DNA of 64,000 bases. Origin: Tritrichomonas musculus (lineage: Eukaryota > Parabasalia > Tritrichomonadida > Tritrichomonadidae). The translations under genes were made by a program, and so were the position numbers. The stretch spans positions 1,302,001 through 1,366,000 of the forward strand of contig JAPFFF010000006.1 in the NCBI GenBank assembly GCA_039105265.1, read 5' to 3'. The notes under the pieces were generated by a model that had not been told where the DNA came from, did not search any database, and was given only the letters and a program-made list of their open reading frames with translations. Below, in pieces: positions 9,676 through 19,771 of this stretch (position 1 is the stretch's first letter; every line of letters begins with the position of its first letter).

Positions 9676-11146
9676 ATGTTAAATCCAGAAATTGAACTAA
9701 GGACGTCAGCTGAAACATGTACCCAAATTGCTAGCTATTTTGATATTGTTGATAATTGTATAGCCTTATCAGATACCAACAAGCAATACACAATTAGTCC
9801 ACAAACATCATATTCTCCATCGCCTCCAATAACTCAAGGCTCATATACAAGTGCAATTATATCACCTAATACGAATAATACTGCAGATATATATAATGGA
9901 TTTATTAGAGCAGATATGGAAGTAAAAATAAAAGAAGTTGCTGACAGTAAGATAACTGCAGTAACAGGTGATGGATACCAATTTAATAAAGTATGGTTTG
10001 GTTTCAAGGATGCTAGAGATGCTGTTGAGAAATATGAAATAGTAGCTAACGGAATAACGATATATACCCAGAACTTTGGTTGCGAAGAATCATTTCTAAC
10101 TGCATGTTGTGCGAATGAAACAACAAAGAGAGCAGATGTATATTCAAAGGCAAGACATAAAGATATATGGAATGGTAAATCAGGCAGCAGAACAGGATTT
10201 ATTGTTGAATGGGCCACAGGATGGGAAGACAAAAAATATAAAATTCACCTAAAGATTGATTTAAGAAGGTTCTTACCATTATCCAATATTAAATACCTTC
10301 CAGCATTTGCAGGCAAGATTGAACTCCGATTATTCTTTTCATGTGCAGGTATGGTATGTTGTCCAATGGGTCCAGGAAAAGAGTTCGAACATGATTATAG
10401 TGCTAATTCAAAATATAAATTAGAACCTATTACTAATGAATTTAGACCAATTGGCGAACTAATCACTATGTACACAGGAACAGGGGCAGAAACAGTTAAT
10501 AGAGGAACAACATCAGCAGCTGTTAATATAAGCTTTACTAAACTGAATACAAGTTCGAAAACATTTCAAGTAGCTGAATACCGTATAACTGAATGTTCAT
10601 CTATTATACCGTGCTTTGGTATTGAGGATAATATTTACTCTAGTCTTGTTCAAAGGTATGCTGATCCAACTCATCCACTAACATTTCCTACTCAAACACT
10701 TTCTGTTTACACTACTACTACCCCGTTAAATAATCCGAATGATAAGACTACTTGCACAATCACTCCTCGCTTTGTTGATTCGATATACCTATTATTCCCT
10801 ATAAAGCATACTCATCATACATACTTTAAGAATCCTAACTTTAAGTCCTTCCAATTAAACTGTGGAGGTTACGGTAACATTCCTGCTAAACCATTTGGCA
10901 CGACAGATGAATACCCAGAGTTCTTAGAATATTGTCAGAACGCAATGAACGTGAATGGAGGACAAAGTGGTTTTAATAAGGAAGTAGTAAACAGTTTAAC
11001 ATATTGTGATAGAGATACGGCTACTAATAAAACTAAATTTATGTATACAAAGGGAATTCATCCAAATGACAAGAGTAGTTTCTTTATCGGATTACCTACA
11101 GAAACTGATAATACATATCAACAAGGATTAACCTCTTTGTCACCTA
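9676..11146 (+). pseudogene. Major capsid protein of Polinton A, 5' part
   Basis: The product would be a double-jelly-roll-type major capsid protein, recognised by near identity along its length to the intact 552-codon gene of B (28006-29664). Shared blocks include FDIVDNCIALSDTNKQY, KVWFGFKDARDA, FLPLSNIKYLPAFAGKIELR and FVDSIYLLFPIKHTHH. I prefer the ATG at 9676 over an upstream TTG because the protein then starts MLNPE as in B (MLNSE). Polinton B is inserted at 11147. The remaining codons appear after B at 35032-35212. Confidence 0.85.
11142..11146. repeat. Target site duplication of Polinton B, left
   Basis: ACCTA, repeated at 35032-35036. Polintons typically make 5-6 bp duplications. 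The unbroken capsid gene of B reads across the equivalent site. Confidence 0.85.
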
Positions 11147-11436
11147 AGTAGTATACGGTAGGCTTTGGCATGCCCCAGCCTACCACTACTCCAAGGGCTC
11201 CCGCCCCTGGACCCCATTCAAAAAGCCAGACATTCAAAAAGTTCTATCGTTCACGTATTCAAAAAGTTAATAATTCAAAAAGTTCTCTATTCAAAAAGTA
11301 GTATATAAAATGGCGTGATTTTTTAACGTCCCGTGTAAAAAATCCCTCCACAAGCAAAGCTTGGGTCAGCTAACGCTGCCATTTGTCATTAATGACCACA
11401 AAAAAATATTTTCCACGATTGAAATGTACCCGACGC
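11147..11436 (+). repeat. Terminal inverted repeat of Polinton B, left
   Basis: 290 bp, matching 34742-35031 in reverse complement with three differences seen by eye. It contains five copies of ATTCAAAAAG between 11216 and 11300, a GC-rich terminal part and, at its inner edge, the ATG and first codons of the minor-capsid gene in duplicate. At this end the duplicated start points into the antisense of the neighbouring fibre gene. Confidence 0.95.
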
Positions 11437-11445
11437 TAAGCTATT

Positions 11446-14400
11446 TTATTTGGTTTCAAGTGCAGCGATACGAGATTCTAGAGAAGCAACTTTTGATTCT
11501 AATATTTGACATCTCCTAGCTGAGTATACCAATTTTTCCAATTCATTAGTTGTTTTGCTTGATAAATCAGCATTTGAAGCCAATAAATCGTTTGAATAAA
11601 TTGCATTACCAATATAATATGTTGATGTGAAAATAAAAATATCTACAGGATATTGATTTTGAAGATCGGACGAAAACCAATTGAAAACCACACCATCCAT
11701 ATTAAATGTGAATATTCTAGAGGATGAATCATATGCTGCTGAAAATGGATAAGATATATCATAGACGAGAATTGGTTTTGATAATTCATCGCTATTTATA
11801 ATTTCATTATTTTTGAAGTGAATATTAATTTTATGATAAGTGTTTTCTACACATACTTTACACGTTATTGTTCCACAAACAACAGGATATGGGAAAGTTA
11901 ACGAAAAATTCTTTACGAATGAGGGGTGTTCATATATAGGCATAGGAACAAGTATATCGGTGAGTTCGTTATGATAAAACATTTTATCGCCTGCATATAA
12001 ATTGCTTTTGATAAAGACATCGCCATCTTTGTCTAAAAATTTATTGTCAGATTCGCTTTTTGTATAATATTCTGATTTCAATGCTATTTCATCCTGTTTC
12101 AATATTTTTTCGGCTAATATTAATTTGGTATTGAAGCCTTCAACATTAAAGCACCAATAACCATCATCCCTTGGTTCATAGCCACATTCATAGGATATTC
12201 CATCTATCTCCTCTACCCAATATATTTCTTCATTAATAACAGTATTATCATCATAAACAAATAGAATATCGAAATTATGAACCATTTCAGAGTCATCAGT
12301 AAATGTTCCAACAAGACGAGTTCCACTATTCAATTTTATTTTGACTTCCCACGTTCCTGAACTATCTTGTACATTTTCAAATGGCACTTCGATAGATTCT
12401 TTGTATTTCAAATCATTTTTCTCTCGATATTTATTTAAATCATTCACGGTTGAATAAGCTATGTTGTTTTCATTAACACACTTTGATATGCTAATATTTC
12501 CATCATCGGTAAATAATATTCTTGATGTATCTTTAAAAGTATTATCAGCTCGGTATGCTATTTTCATGTAGTCTGTATCTGTTTCAAATTGTAAGATTTT
12601 TTCTGTTGTTAAGTTTTTGAGTTCCAATAGACGTCCACCCTTACTTCTATTCACAGTTTTCTCTATTATTAATGCATTTGCCAGATTATCTGAATTAATT
12701 GCTACTCTTCCATCTATGTGTAATAAATCGCAATTTTTATTCATTCTTATCCCAGTCTGGTAAAAAGTAAATGGTTGAGGATCTGACTTCAATACATACT
12801 TGGCATCCGCTTCCTCTTTCGTATATAGGTTATCCATGTTTACCATATTATTTTTCAATTCATCTAATGCTTCATTAGTTTCATCCACAGTTGGGTAATT
12901 ATCAAACTCAGCCTCTAACTCATTGACCTTCTCAGCTAACAACTTGAAACAAGGCTTGAGTGAATCCCTGAACATATTGCTAATATCCATGGCACCGCTT
13001 AATGTCAAGGTTCCTGTATCAGGGTTGTCATTCTCATCAGTAAAAGGTAATTCATCTAATTGTTTATATTCTTCCTCACACCAGGTTATTATTGGAGTAA
13101 TATCTTTTGTGATAGACCTAGCGACGGTCCCAGACATGAAATTAATAGCATTTCTAACTATATCGCTCAATCCTTTTGTTGATTTACGTGAGAACAATCT
13201 TTTAAGGAATCCTCCCCCATTCCCAGTTGCAAAACTAATACCTTCTGGAGCTAATTGCATTCCAATTGAACCTATTGAACCAGCTGTACCTGCAACACCA
13301 AATGCTAATGCAGTCCATGAAACAATTCTTAAATTATCAACATCTTCTTCTAGATGCTGAGTTACTGTTTCTGTTCTTGATACTCGTCCCTTGAGGCTTT
13401 CCATTGTTGTGTTCATTTCTTGGACATCATAGCTAATCACATCTACATTGTTAGTTACCATATTTAAATCACTTCTCATTGTTGTAATGTTATCTGCAGT
13501 AATGATTTTAGAACTAGTAATATTATAGTCAGTATATAGTGTTGTTGCTGCATTAGGATTAGGATACACTTCATAAAATTGTTGCTTTATAATATATTCG
13601 AAGGGATTTGTTGTAGGGTCCCAATTGACCTCATCTATTGGGTCAACATATTCATCATACAAATAGATTTTAATATTTCTTGATTCATTAGGGGTTGATG
13701 AAACATAACAGTACTCTACCTTTTCACAAGAATCTAATAAGCCATGAATGAAATACCATTTCTTATCACTCTTGGGGTCAAATATTTTCCCAGTTGGTCT
13801 CATAGAAAATCTGTTTGCTATGATTGTTCCATCTAAAGTGATATCAAGATAGAATTCTTCAACTTTTGCAATATCTAATTCACTCCCTGTACCATTTGCT
13901 TTATAGCATCTTATGGCTTCAATATCATATCCATCCTTAGTTCCTCCATTACTTGTTTGATATCCTAATCCATATTTTGAAAAAGGTTCTACCTCACCCG
14001 TCTTTAATTTTACAAAACAGTCTACTTTACACTTACCTCCATGAATCATGTAATGCAAGAGATTATCAACAGAGTAGTCATCTGGTTTTTTAACCAATTT
14101 CATATTTCTTTCACTCCTTTTGACTTGTATGTAGGTTCCATCTTCTCCATGTTCATTCTCCTTATTTAATCCATTAACTAATCTACCATTGATATGGCCT
14201 TGTATATTATCTCCTACCCATTTTGTACCATCCCAGCTTAAAACCCATTTATTACCAAAACAATATTCACTAAATTTAAATTCCAAGCCGTTAGGTATAT
14301 TGTAATTATCATCTATGTTCCATTGTAGTAACCAATATTTTTTATCATCTATTTGGACTTCACTAGTTAGAGTTGGTTTGTAAAGATACAATACATCACT

Positions 14401-15003
14401 CTTATGTAGTTTCAATGCATTGTCTGCTTTGATGATGGAGCACTTTATTGCTTTCTCTGTTTGGAGAGAATCTGTTAAATATTCATTCATAATACTCAGC
14501 TCACCATTCAACCATAAAGTATATGGATTAAATTCCAGACTACTATCAAATGCTATGTTGATGTATTCAAATATGGTGCTGTTATTTATAGAACATCCAT
14601 TGCTGCTTTTGGTAATGAGAGGGCAATAAACCTTTCCATCCTTGGCATAAATATAAAATTCCTTCACTAAATTTCCATTCGTATCATATACTATATTCTT
14701 CCTCAAGACAATTTTGAAAATATTTGTTTGGGCTGTTATTTCTTTCACTTTATTCATAAAGTCTTCTGGTATGTTAACAAATTTTAGAATATGATATTGG
14801 GTTGTTGATGACTCAAATGACTCGTATTGTATATTATTATTTTTGATATTAAATTCTGGTATTCCTTCTACTTCATTAAATAAATGCCCTGTTTGTACAT
14901 ATCCATCTAAATCACTTAGGGTTAACAATTGGCTTGCTTTCCTAGTAGCATCTCCAACTTTAAATTGTATATCACCAATGAATTTTGTTGTCGTTGCGTC
15001 CAT
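11446..15003 (-). CDS. Giant fibre-like protein 1 (1185 codons), Polinton B
   Basis: Not a standard Polinton core gene. Residues about 90-560 form a large beta-rich region paralogous to the neighbouring 1200-codon protein (shared NIFKI-LRK, ELSIM, TDYNITSSKIITADNITTMR). A coiled coil (about 535-590), a Gly/Ala-rich hydrophobic segment (VSWTALAFGVAGTAGSIGSI) and a WCEEEYKQLDE helical block follow. The last third has phage-fibre-type motifs (YTKEEADAKYVLKSD, YYTKSESDNKFLDKDG) and a closing coiled coil (ESKVASLESRIAALETK). The closing coil suggests a trimer. An attachment fibre or host-contact protein is the likely role, by inference. It begins 29 bases after the upstream gene ends. Confidence 0.7.
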   Translation of the reverse strand: MDATTTKFIGDIQFKVGDATRKASQLLTLSDLDGYVQTGHLFNEVEGIPEFNIKNNNIQYESFESSTTQYHILKFVNIPEDFMNKVKEITAQTNIFKIVLRKNIVYDTNGNLVKEFYIYAKDGKVYCPLITKSSNGCSINNSTIFEYINIAFDSSLEFNPYTLWLNGELSIMNEYLTDSLQTEKAIKCSIIKADNALKLHKSDVLYLYKPTLTSEVQIDDKKYWLLQWNIDDNYNIPNGLEFKFSEYCFGNKWVLSWDGTKWVGDNIQGHINGRLVNGLNKENEHGEDGTYIQVKRSERNMKLVKKPDDYSVDNLLHYMIHGGKCKVDCFVKLKTGEVEPFSKYGLGYQTSNGGTKDGYDIEAIRCYKANGTGSELDIAKVEEFYLDITLDGTIIANRFSMRPTGKIFDPKSDKKWYFIHGLLDSCEKVEYCYVSSTPNESRNIKIYLYDEYVDPIDEVNWDPTTNPFEYIIKQQFYEVYPNPNAATTLYTDYNITSSKIITADNITTMRSDLNMVTNNVDVISYDVQEMNTTMESLKGRVSRTETVTQHLEEDVDNLRIVSWTALAFGVAGTAGSIGSIGMQLAPEGISFATGNGGGFLKRLFSRKSTKGLSDIVRNAINFMSGTVARSITKDITPIITWCEEEYKQLDELPFTDENDNPDTGTLTLSGAMDISNMFRDSLKPCFKLLAEKVNELEAEFDNYPTVDETNEALDELKNNMVNMDNLYTKEEADAKYVLKSDPQPFTFYQTGIRMNKNCDLLHIDGRVAINSDNLANALIIEKTVNRSKGGRLLELKNLTTEKILQFETDTDYMKIAYRADNTFKDTSRILFTDDGNISISKCVNENNIAYSTVNDLNKYREKNDLKYKESIEVPFENVQDSSGTWEVKIKLNSGTRLVGTFTDDSEMVHNFDILFVYDDNTVINEEIYWVEEIDGISYECGYEPRDDGYWCFNVEGFNTKLILAEKILKQDEIALKSEYYTKSESDNKFLDKDGDVFIKSNLYAGDKMFYHNELTDILVPMPIYEHPSFVKNFSLTFPYPVVCGTITCKVCVENTYHKINIHFKNNEIINSDELSKPILVYDISYPFSAAYDSSSRIFTFNMDGVVFNWFSSDLQNQYPVDIFIFTSTYYIGNAIYSNDLLASNADLSSKTTNELEKLVYSARRCQILESKVASLESRIAALETK

Positions 15004-15032
15004 TTAAAACCCAAAAAAAAAATTCCTCTAAT

Positions 15033-18000
15033 CTACTCTATATTTGCACACTTCTTCTCTAATGCAGCAAGTCTTGCCTCAAGAGCATCAATATATGCAT
15101 CCTTCTGTTCGAGCATCTCGTTGACTTCTAGTTTAGTCACATAAGCAGTCATATCTATATCCTCGAGTGGATGCTTATTACTTGACTTCTCTTTAATTGA
15201 TTTTATTTCATGAGCTAATATGCCAATCGGTAGTTTCATCGAGTCTCTCATCCTATTGCAAATATCAATAGTAGCTGATAATGATAATACAGCTTTGTCT
15301 GGATTAATCCAGTTGTCTTTAAATTTTGTTGGGTCATCTAGTCTTTGATAATCTTTTTCACACCACTCAATGACATTTGTTATTAAATCTGGTTCAGTTG
15401 TGGTACTTCTTGCTACTCTACCTGTTGGTAAATCTTTGGCTCGCATTAGTACTTTTAGCCAATCAGGCATTTCAGCAAAAGGGAATTCAGCATGGATAAT
15501 TTCTTCTAAATCAACAATTTGTTGAAATATATAATCACTCATAGCAATATTGCCATCTGCCATATCTAAATCAAATAATAAATCTCTCCATTGTAACCAA
15601 TATTCATTTAATCTAAGGTTAGCATTACTGATTGATGGAACAACCCTCTGAATACTTCCTCCACTCTCCAATCTTATTGCATCCTCTGCAACACTCCCAT
15701 AATCAACTGTAAAATCATCTAAAGAAGCATAATGAGAAACATCATTACCATTATAAATCGCTCGTGTACCAAAATTAATTCCCATATTATCAACAATAAC
15801 TCCTCCAACACCAACAATAAAACCAACAAGACTGAACAATAAACTAATTTCCTGTCCTACTATAAGTGCATGAACTTGGGATGATAAATGCTTTGTTATC
15901 ATCTGTTGTGCAAGCATTTCTATTTGGAGTTTATTAACATCTATTCTCAAGATATTAAAATCATATGACAAGACATCAAAATTATTTGTCAAGACATTTA
16001 CATCACTTCTCATCGTTGTAATATTATCTGCAGTAATTATTTTAGATGATGTAATATTGTAATCAGTGTATAATTTTGTTGCAGCATCAGGTCTCGGTGT
16101 TATTTCATAAAACTGAGATTGTATAATATAGTCAAAAGGATTTGTATTTTCATTCCACTTTATTTCTTCAATGGAATCAGTCATGGCTTTCCTCAGGTAT
16201 AGTTCAATATTCCTAGTTTCTGTATTAATTTTACTAACTCTCCAATTTATATTTAGCTTCTCAATGGTATCTTTTTCACCAATAATATCGATATAAGTGT
16301 AATCATATGCTATATAATGTCTAATTTTATAGTCTGGGTCTAATTTAAATGTTAGTCTAGTTGCAATATTAGAATTAGGAATATATAAGTCCCAATAAAA
16401 TCTTGATATTGAATGTAAATAAATAGCATTATCTAGATATTTGTTCCATTTAAGATAGACTTTTAAAGTGTCATAACCATCATATTTAAACTCATTTTCA
16501 CAACTATGTATCTCAAAACTAACCTCAACATCTTTACCATTCTTTAGACTGCCATCCTTATATGAAATATATGTTTCAGTGTGGTCAAGATTCGCTAAAC
16601 TATACATTAATCCATGTTCATTAGCTGGTATTATATCTGTATTATTGTCATCTTTCTTTATCATAACATAACATCCAACTGAGTTTAATTTATTCTTAGG
16701 ACAGCGTTTATTTAATTTATTAATGACTTTCTCTTTTACATGGCCGCTGCAATTGTACCCTTCCCATTGACCATTCGTTGCATTCCAGATTAATGACCAA
16801 TCGTTAGAAAAGGAGTAATCCTTAAAAGTAAAGTTTAATCCATCAGGTATAGTGTATGTGTCTGGTATTTTATATACCATTTTGTAGTAATCATGACCAT
16901 CCAATGTTTCATCAGATATATTACTAGGCCTGTATAAATAAATAATATCAGATTCATGTAATTTCATCACATTCTTAGCATCGATTATATCACATTTTAT
17001 TGTTGGTTCAACAGCAACCAATGAATCTTGAGGTAATAAATACATTATACTTAGCTCTCCCTTGATATATAAATTATATGGGTCCAAATTAACTCTTTCA
17101 TCATAAGCAATAAATATCTTATTTGTGGCCTCATGAAAATAACTCAAACGAGTTTCATTATGTTCTGTATTATGCATGAGAATTGGATTGTATATTTTTC
17201 CATCATGAGCATAAATATAGAACTCATTTATAATATCTCCTTCGGCATTCTTTATTATTGTCTTTCTCAAGATAATTTTAAATATATTAGTTCGTTCTGT
17301 TGTATTGGAGATTTTTTTCTGTATATCATCTGTATTACCTATCACTAGCATCTTGAAGTCGCGGTCAAATAATTGGAAGGTATCTATACTGAGTTTATCA
17401 TTGGTGAGAGTATAAACAGGATATCCAGGTTCATGAGAGAAATCAGTAGTCACAATCCCTCCACTTGGTACAGAATCACAAAGTATTTTACCATTGACTT
17501 CTAAATCACCTTTGATAACATATTTACCAAGAACTGGTTTTGTTTCATCAAATGTAGGAGTATCATCACAGATATCAACGCCATAGCATTTTAATACTTC
17601 TTCAAATGAACTAGCATTATTTACAAAATCTGGTAAAGCAATTGATGTTCCAGTAGATTTATCGTTTGATAAAAGAGCGAGGGGTGAAGGAGGATTATTT
17701 TCATTCTCTAGAATTGGCTTCCATACCCATTGTTTTCTTTCTTCATTCCACTCTATTTTTCCAAAGAGATGTAATAATGAATTTCGGATTTCAACTATGT
17801 CTATCATTTCGCTGGTATGTATTGTACGCCATCCATTAACTCCATCAAAATGTTGCGTCATTATCGCCCATTCTTCATGCTCAATATCCCATATGAAATT
17901 ATCTGGTGGGTTTAAAATGGAATCAGTTCTCCAATTATCTAGGAATTCATGGTCATGTTCTTGCCATTGTGTATCCATAATATTCCACGCAAAAGATGGA

Positions 18001-18632
18001 CCAAAGGCTTCTTGATTATCACGAATCCTGTTTGGAATATAAATTGATTCATTCTCTGTATAATAATCATAATATGAGTACCATTCCCACTCTTGATATC
18101 TATCACTCCATCGTAAAAAACCATCTTCATCATTCTCATAAATCTTCAGAAGATTATATGTAATGTATTCACTATCCATTTCACGCCTCCATGTTGGTGA
18201 TATATTATCATGGACATTATCAATCATGACCCATTCTCCATGTACCAAATCCCAAATATAATTTATTGGAACACTAGCTTGTCTATCTTCTCTCCATCCT
18301 TCAGGTCTGTCAAACTCATCTATTATTTCTTCCCATTCTTTCCATAATTCATTCCACACATAATCATCACCATGATGTTTTCCACGGTCCGAACTTGTAT
18401 CTTGTACATCAACTTTTTGTTTCTCTTCATTTTGTTCAAGGACTTGTTTCGCTATTTCTGGAATTGCATCTCGATATAAAATCGTTTGAGTAAATACATC
18501 TTGAGTGGACTCAACTGCTCTGTCTACGAAGAGTCGATTTTGATTATTTTGTAAATCTCGGATATGGTTTTCCATATGTTGTCTCATATCATTGTTCATT
18601 TGTAATGCGAGATTTATATCAGCTTGGTTCAT
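15033..18632 (-). CDS. Giant fibre-like protein 2 with Trp-rich repeats (1199 codons), Polinton B
   Basis: The chosen start is MNQADINLALQMNND at 18632, just after a GGAGGAGGAGG stretch. Earlier in-frame starts to 18698 would overlap the upstream gene more deeply. The N-terminal 300 residues contain about six W-x(6-8)-W units (YIWDLVHGEWVMI, FIWDIEHEEWAIM and others). Next is a short beta segment (KYVIKGDLEVNGKIL), then the region paralogous to protein 1 including TDYNITSSKIITADNITTMR, a hydrophobic Gly/Val-rich segment, a WCEKDYQRLDD block and a closing coiled coil (IDALEARLAALEKK). It lacks protein 1's last third. A virion fibre or receptor-binding role is inferred. Confidence 0.7.
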   Translation of the reverse strand: MNQADINLALQMNNDMRQHMENHIRDLQNNQNRLFVDRAVESTQDVFTQTILYRDAIPEIAKQVLEQNEEKQKVDVQDTSSDRGKHHGDDYVWNELWKEWEEIIDEFDRPEGWREDRQASVPINYIWDLVHGEWVMIDNVHDNISPTWRREMDSEYITYNLLKIYENDEDGFLRWSDRYQEWEWYSYYDYYTENESIYIPNRIRDNQEAFGPSFAWNIMDTQWQEHDHEFLDNWRTDSILNPPDNFIWDIEHEEWAIMTQHFDGVNGWRTIHTSEMIDIVEIRNSLLHLFGKIEWNEERKQWVWKPILENENNPPSPLALLSNDKSTGTSIALPDFVNNASSFEEVLKCYGVDICDDTPTFDETKPVLGKYVIKGDLEVNGKILCDSVPSGGIVTTDFSHEPGYPVYTLTNDKLSIDTFQLFDRDFKMLVIGNTDDIQKKISNTTERTNIFKIILRKTIIKNAEGDIINEFYIYAHDGKIYNPILMHNTEHNETRLSYFHEATNKIFIAYDERVNLDPYNLYIKGELSIMYLLPQDSLVAVEPTIKCDIIDAKNVMKLHESDIIYLYRPSNISDETLDGHDYYKMVYKIPDTYTIPDGLNFTFKDYSFSNDWSLIWNATNGQWEGYNCSGHVKEKVINKLNKRCPKNKLNSVGCYVMIKKDDNNTDIIPANEHGLMYSLANLDHTETYISYKDGSLKNGKDVEVSFEIHSCENEFKYDGYDTLKVYLKWNKYLDNAIYLHSISRFYWDLYIPNSNIATRLTFKLDPDYKIRHYIAYDYTYIDIIGEKDTIEKLNINWRVSKINTETRNIELYLRKAMTDSIEEIKWNENTNPFDYIIQSQFYEITPRPDAATKLYTDYNITSSKIITADNITTMRSDVNVLTNNFDVLSYDFNILRIDVNKLQIEMLAQQMITKHLSSQVHALIVGQEISLLFSLVGFIVGVGGVIVDNMGINFGTRAIYNGNDVSHYASLDDFTVDYGSVAEDAIRLESGGSIQRVVPSISNANLRLNEYWLQWRDLLFDLDMADGNIAMSDYIFQQIVDLEEIIHAEFPFAEMPDWLKVLMRAKDLPTGRVARSTTTEPDLITNVIEWCEKDYQRLDDPTKFKDNWINPDKAVLSLSATIDICNRMRDSMKLPIGILAHEIKSIKEKSSNKHPLEDIDMTAYVTKLEVNEMLEQKDAYIDALEARLAALEKKCANIE

Positions 18633-19752
18633 TCCTCCTCCTCCCCCCTTGATTACAATTACAAGATTTAATTTTGAGGACATAATCATGTAAATCATTA
18701 TGAGCTTGCGTTAAATTGTTTAAGCTTGAGTACACATTATTTAAGTATTCTCCAAGTGTGATAGTTTCAGATGTACCGTCATCTTCAACAATAGTTATTC
18801 GTAAACTATCAGCATCTTTTCTGGTTTTAATATAGTTGACTCCTTTCTTTATCATTACTTCAACCAAGTATTGTGCTAGGAAAGCACCCATAAATAGTTT
18901 AATATTTGCATAATTATCTTTTTGGTTTTGCATGTATATATCAATAAACTCACCCGGGCTTCCTACTTCCACTAACTGGTCTGCTTTCACTTCTTCATCG
19001 CTATTTTTATATTTATATCCTATTGTCTTGAGGGTATTGTCTTGAAGATTGTAATGATATTGCTTTGTGCCATTTATAAATTTTTTCCAGTTTGTTTCGT
19101 TAAATACATCATATAATATTCTCGTTGTGTTTTGATTCTTTTTTTCATTCTTCATAATATTCATCAACATATCAGCTAAATTATAAAATGGCTTGTATTT
19201 GAGGAAAGGTTCAGTTGGAGAAGGTTTTGGTGGTGCAGTAGGAGTTTGAACATATTTTACAACTTCACATTTCCCTTTATCTTCATCCAATACTACTTGT
19301 TCGTATCCGTCAGCTGCACACATCAATTCGTTGTACATATCATGGACAGCTTCACAGGTTTTTGATTCCGCTTCGATAATGTCATTGAATGTATTAACAC
19401 ATAATTCATCTTTGATAAGCTCTCTGTTGGACTCTACTTGTTCTGATTTCACTTCCATCAATATATTTTCTGGCGCTCTATATTCAAGTATTTGTGTAGA
19501 TTTTTCAGTTATTGGAACGTCGCCGAATCCTTCAAGACTGCCTCCATTTTCAATGTAACCATTTACCACTCTTGCATCAACTTCAGCTTTATTGTATAGA
19601 CAATTAAATTTTGGGTATTCATTTGGTTTATCATCTTGTGTGATATTTATTTGTTCATTTCCATCTTCATCTTCTCCTGCACATATTTCAAAACCATTTG
19701 CTTTAAGTTTAGATGCCACCTTGCTCTTTGCAGAATATAGTGTCAAAGACAT
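18619..19752 (-). CDS. Conserved hypothetical, 377 codons, Polinton B left end
   Basis: No domain recognised. The N-terminus is short and basic (MSLTLYSAKSKVASKLKANG). A beta-type segment with NGGSLEGFGDVPIT follows, then a helical middle with several Cys, a Pro-rich linker near 170 (TPTAPPKPSPTEP) and a helical C-terminal half ending in a Cys/Arg-rich tail (SCNCNQGGRRRNEPS). It overlaps the start of the giant gene downstream by 14 bases and starts 19 bases from a divergent gene. Its place in the fibre cluster suggests a structural adaptor, but this is only context. Confidence 0.6.
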   Translation of the reverse strand: MSLTLYSAKSKVASKLKANGFEICAGEDEDGNEQINITQDDKPNEYPKFNCLYNKAEVDARVVNGYIENGGSLEGFGDVPITEKSTQILEYRAPENILMEVKSEQVESNRELIKDELCVNTFNDIIEAESKTCEAVHDMYNELMCAADGYEQVVLDEDKGKCEVVKYVQTPTAPPKPSPTEPFLKYKPFYNLADMLMNIMKNEKKNQNTTRILYDVFNETNWKKFINGTKQYHYNLQDNTLKTIGYKYKNSDEEVKADQLVEVGSPGEFIDIYMQNQKDNYANIKLFMGAFLAQYLVEVMIKKGVNYIKTRKDADSLRITIVEDDGTSETITLGEYLNNVYSSLNNLTQAHNDLHDYVLKIKSCNCNQGGRRRNEPS

Positions 19753-19771
19753 TTTAATCTGAAATTAAATA
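19753..19771. promoter_or_regulatory. 19-base gap between divergent starts
   Basis: Only 19 AT-rich bases separate the start codons of the 377-codon gene (minus) and the 261-codon gene (plus). Either transcription starts inside the opposite gene, or a single compact bidirectional promoter serves both. Position only; no known motif is seen. Confidence 0.35.

Noticed and set aside
18633-18698. Upstream in-frame starts of giant fibre gene 2
   Set aside because: They would lengthen the overlap with the preceding gene and add a Gly-run leader. MNQADINLAL at 18632 starts a regular helix.
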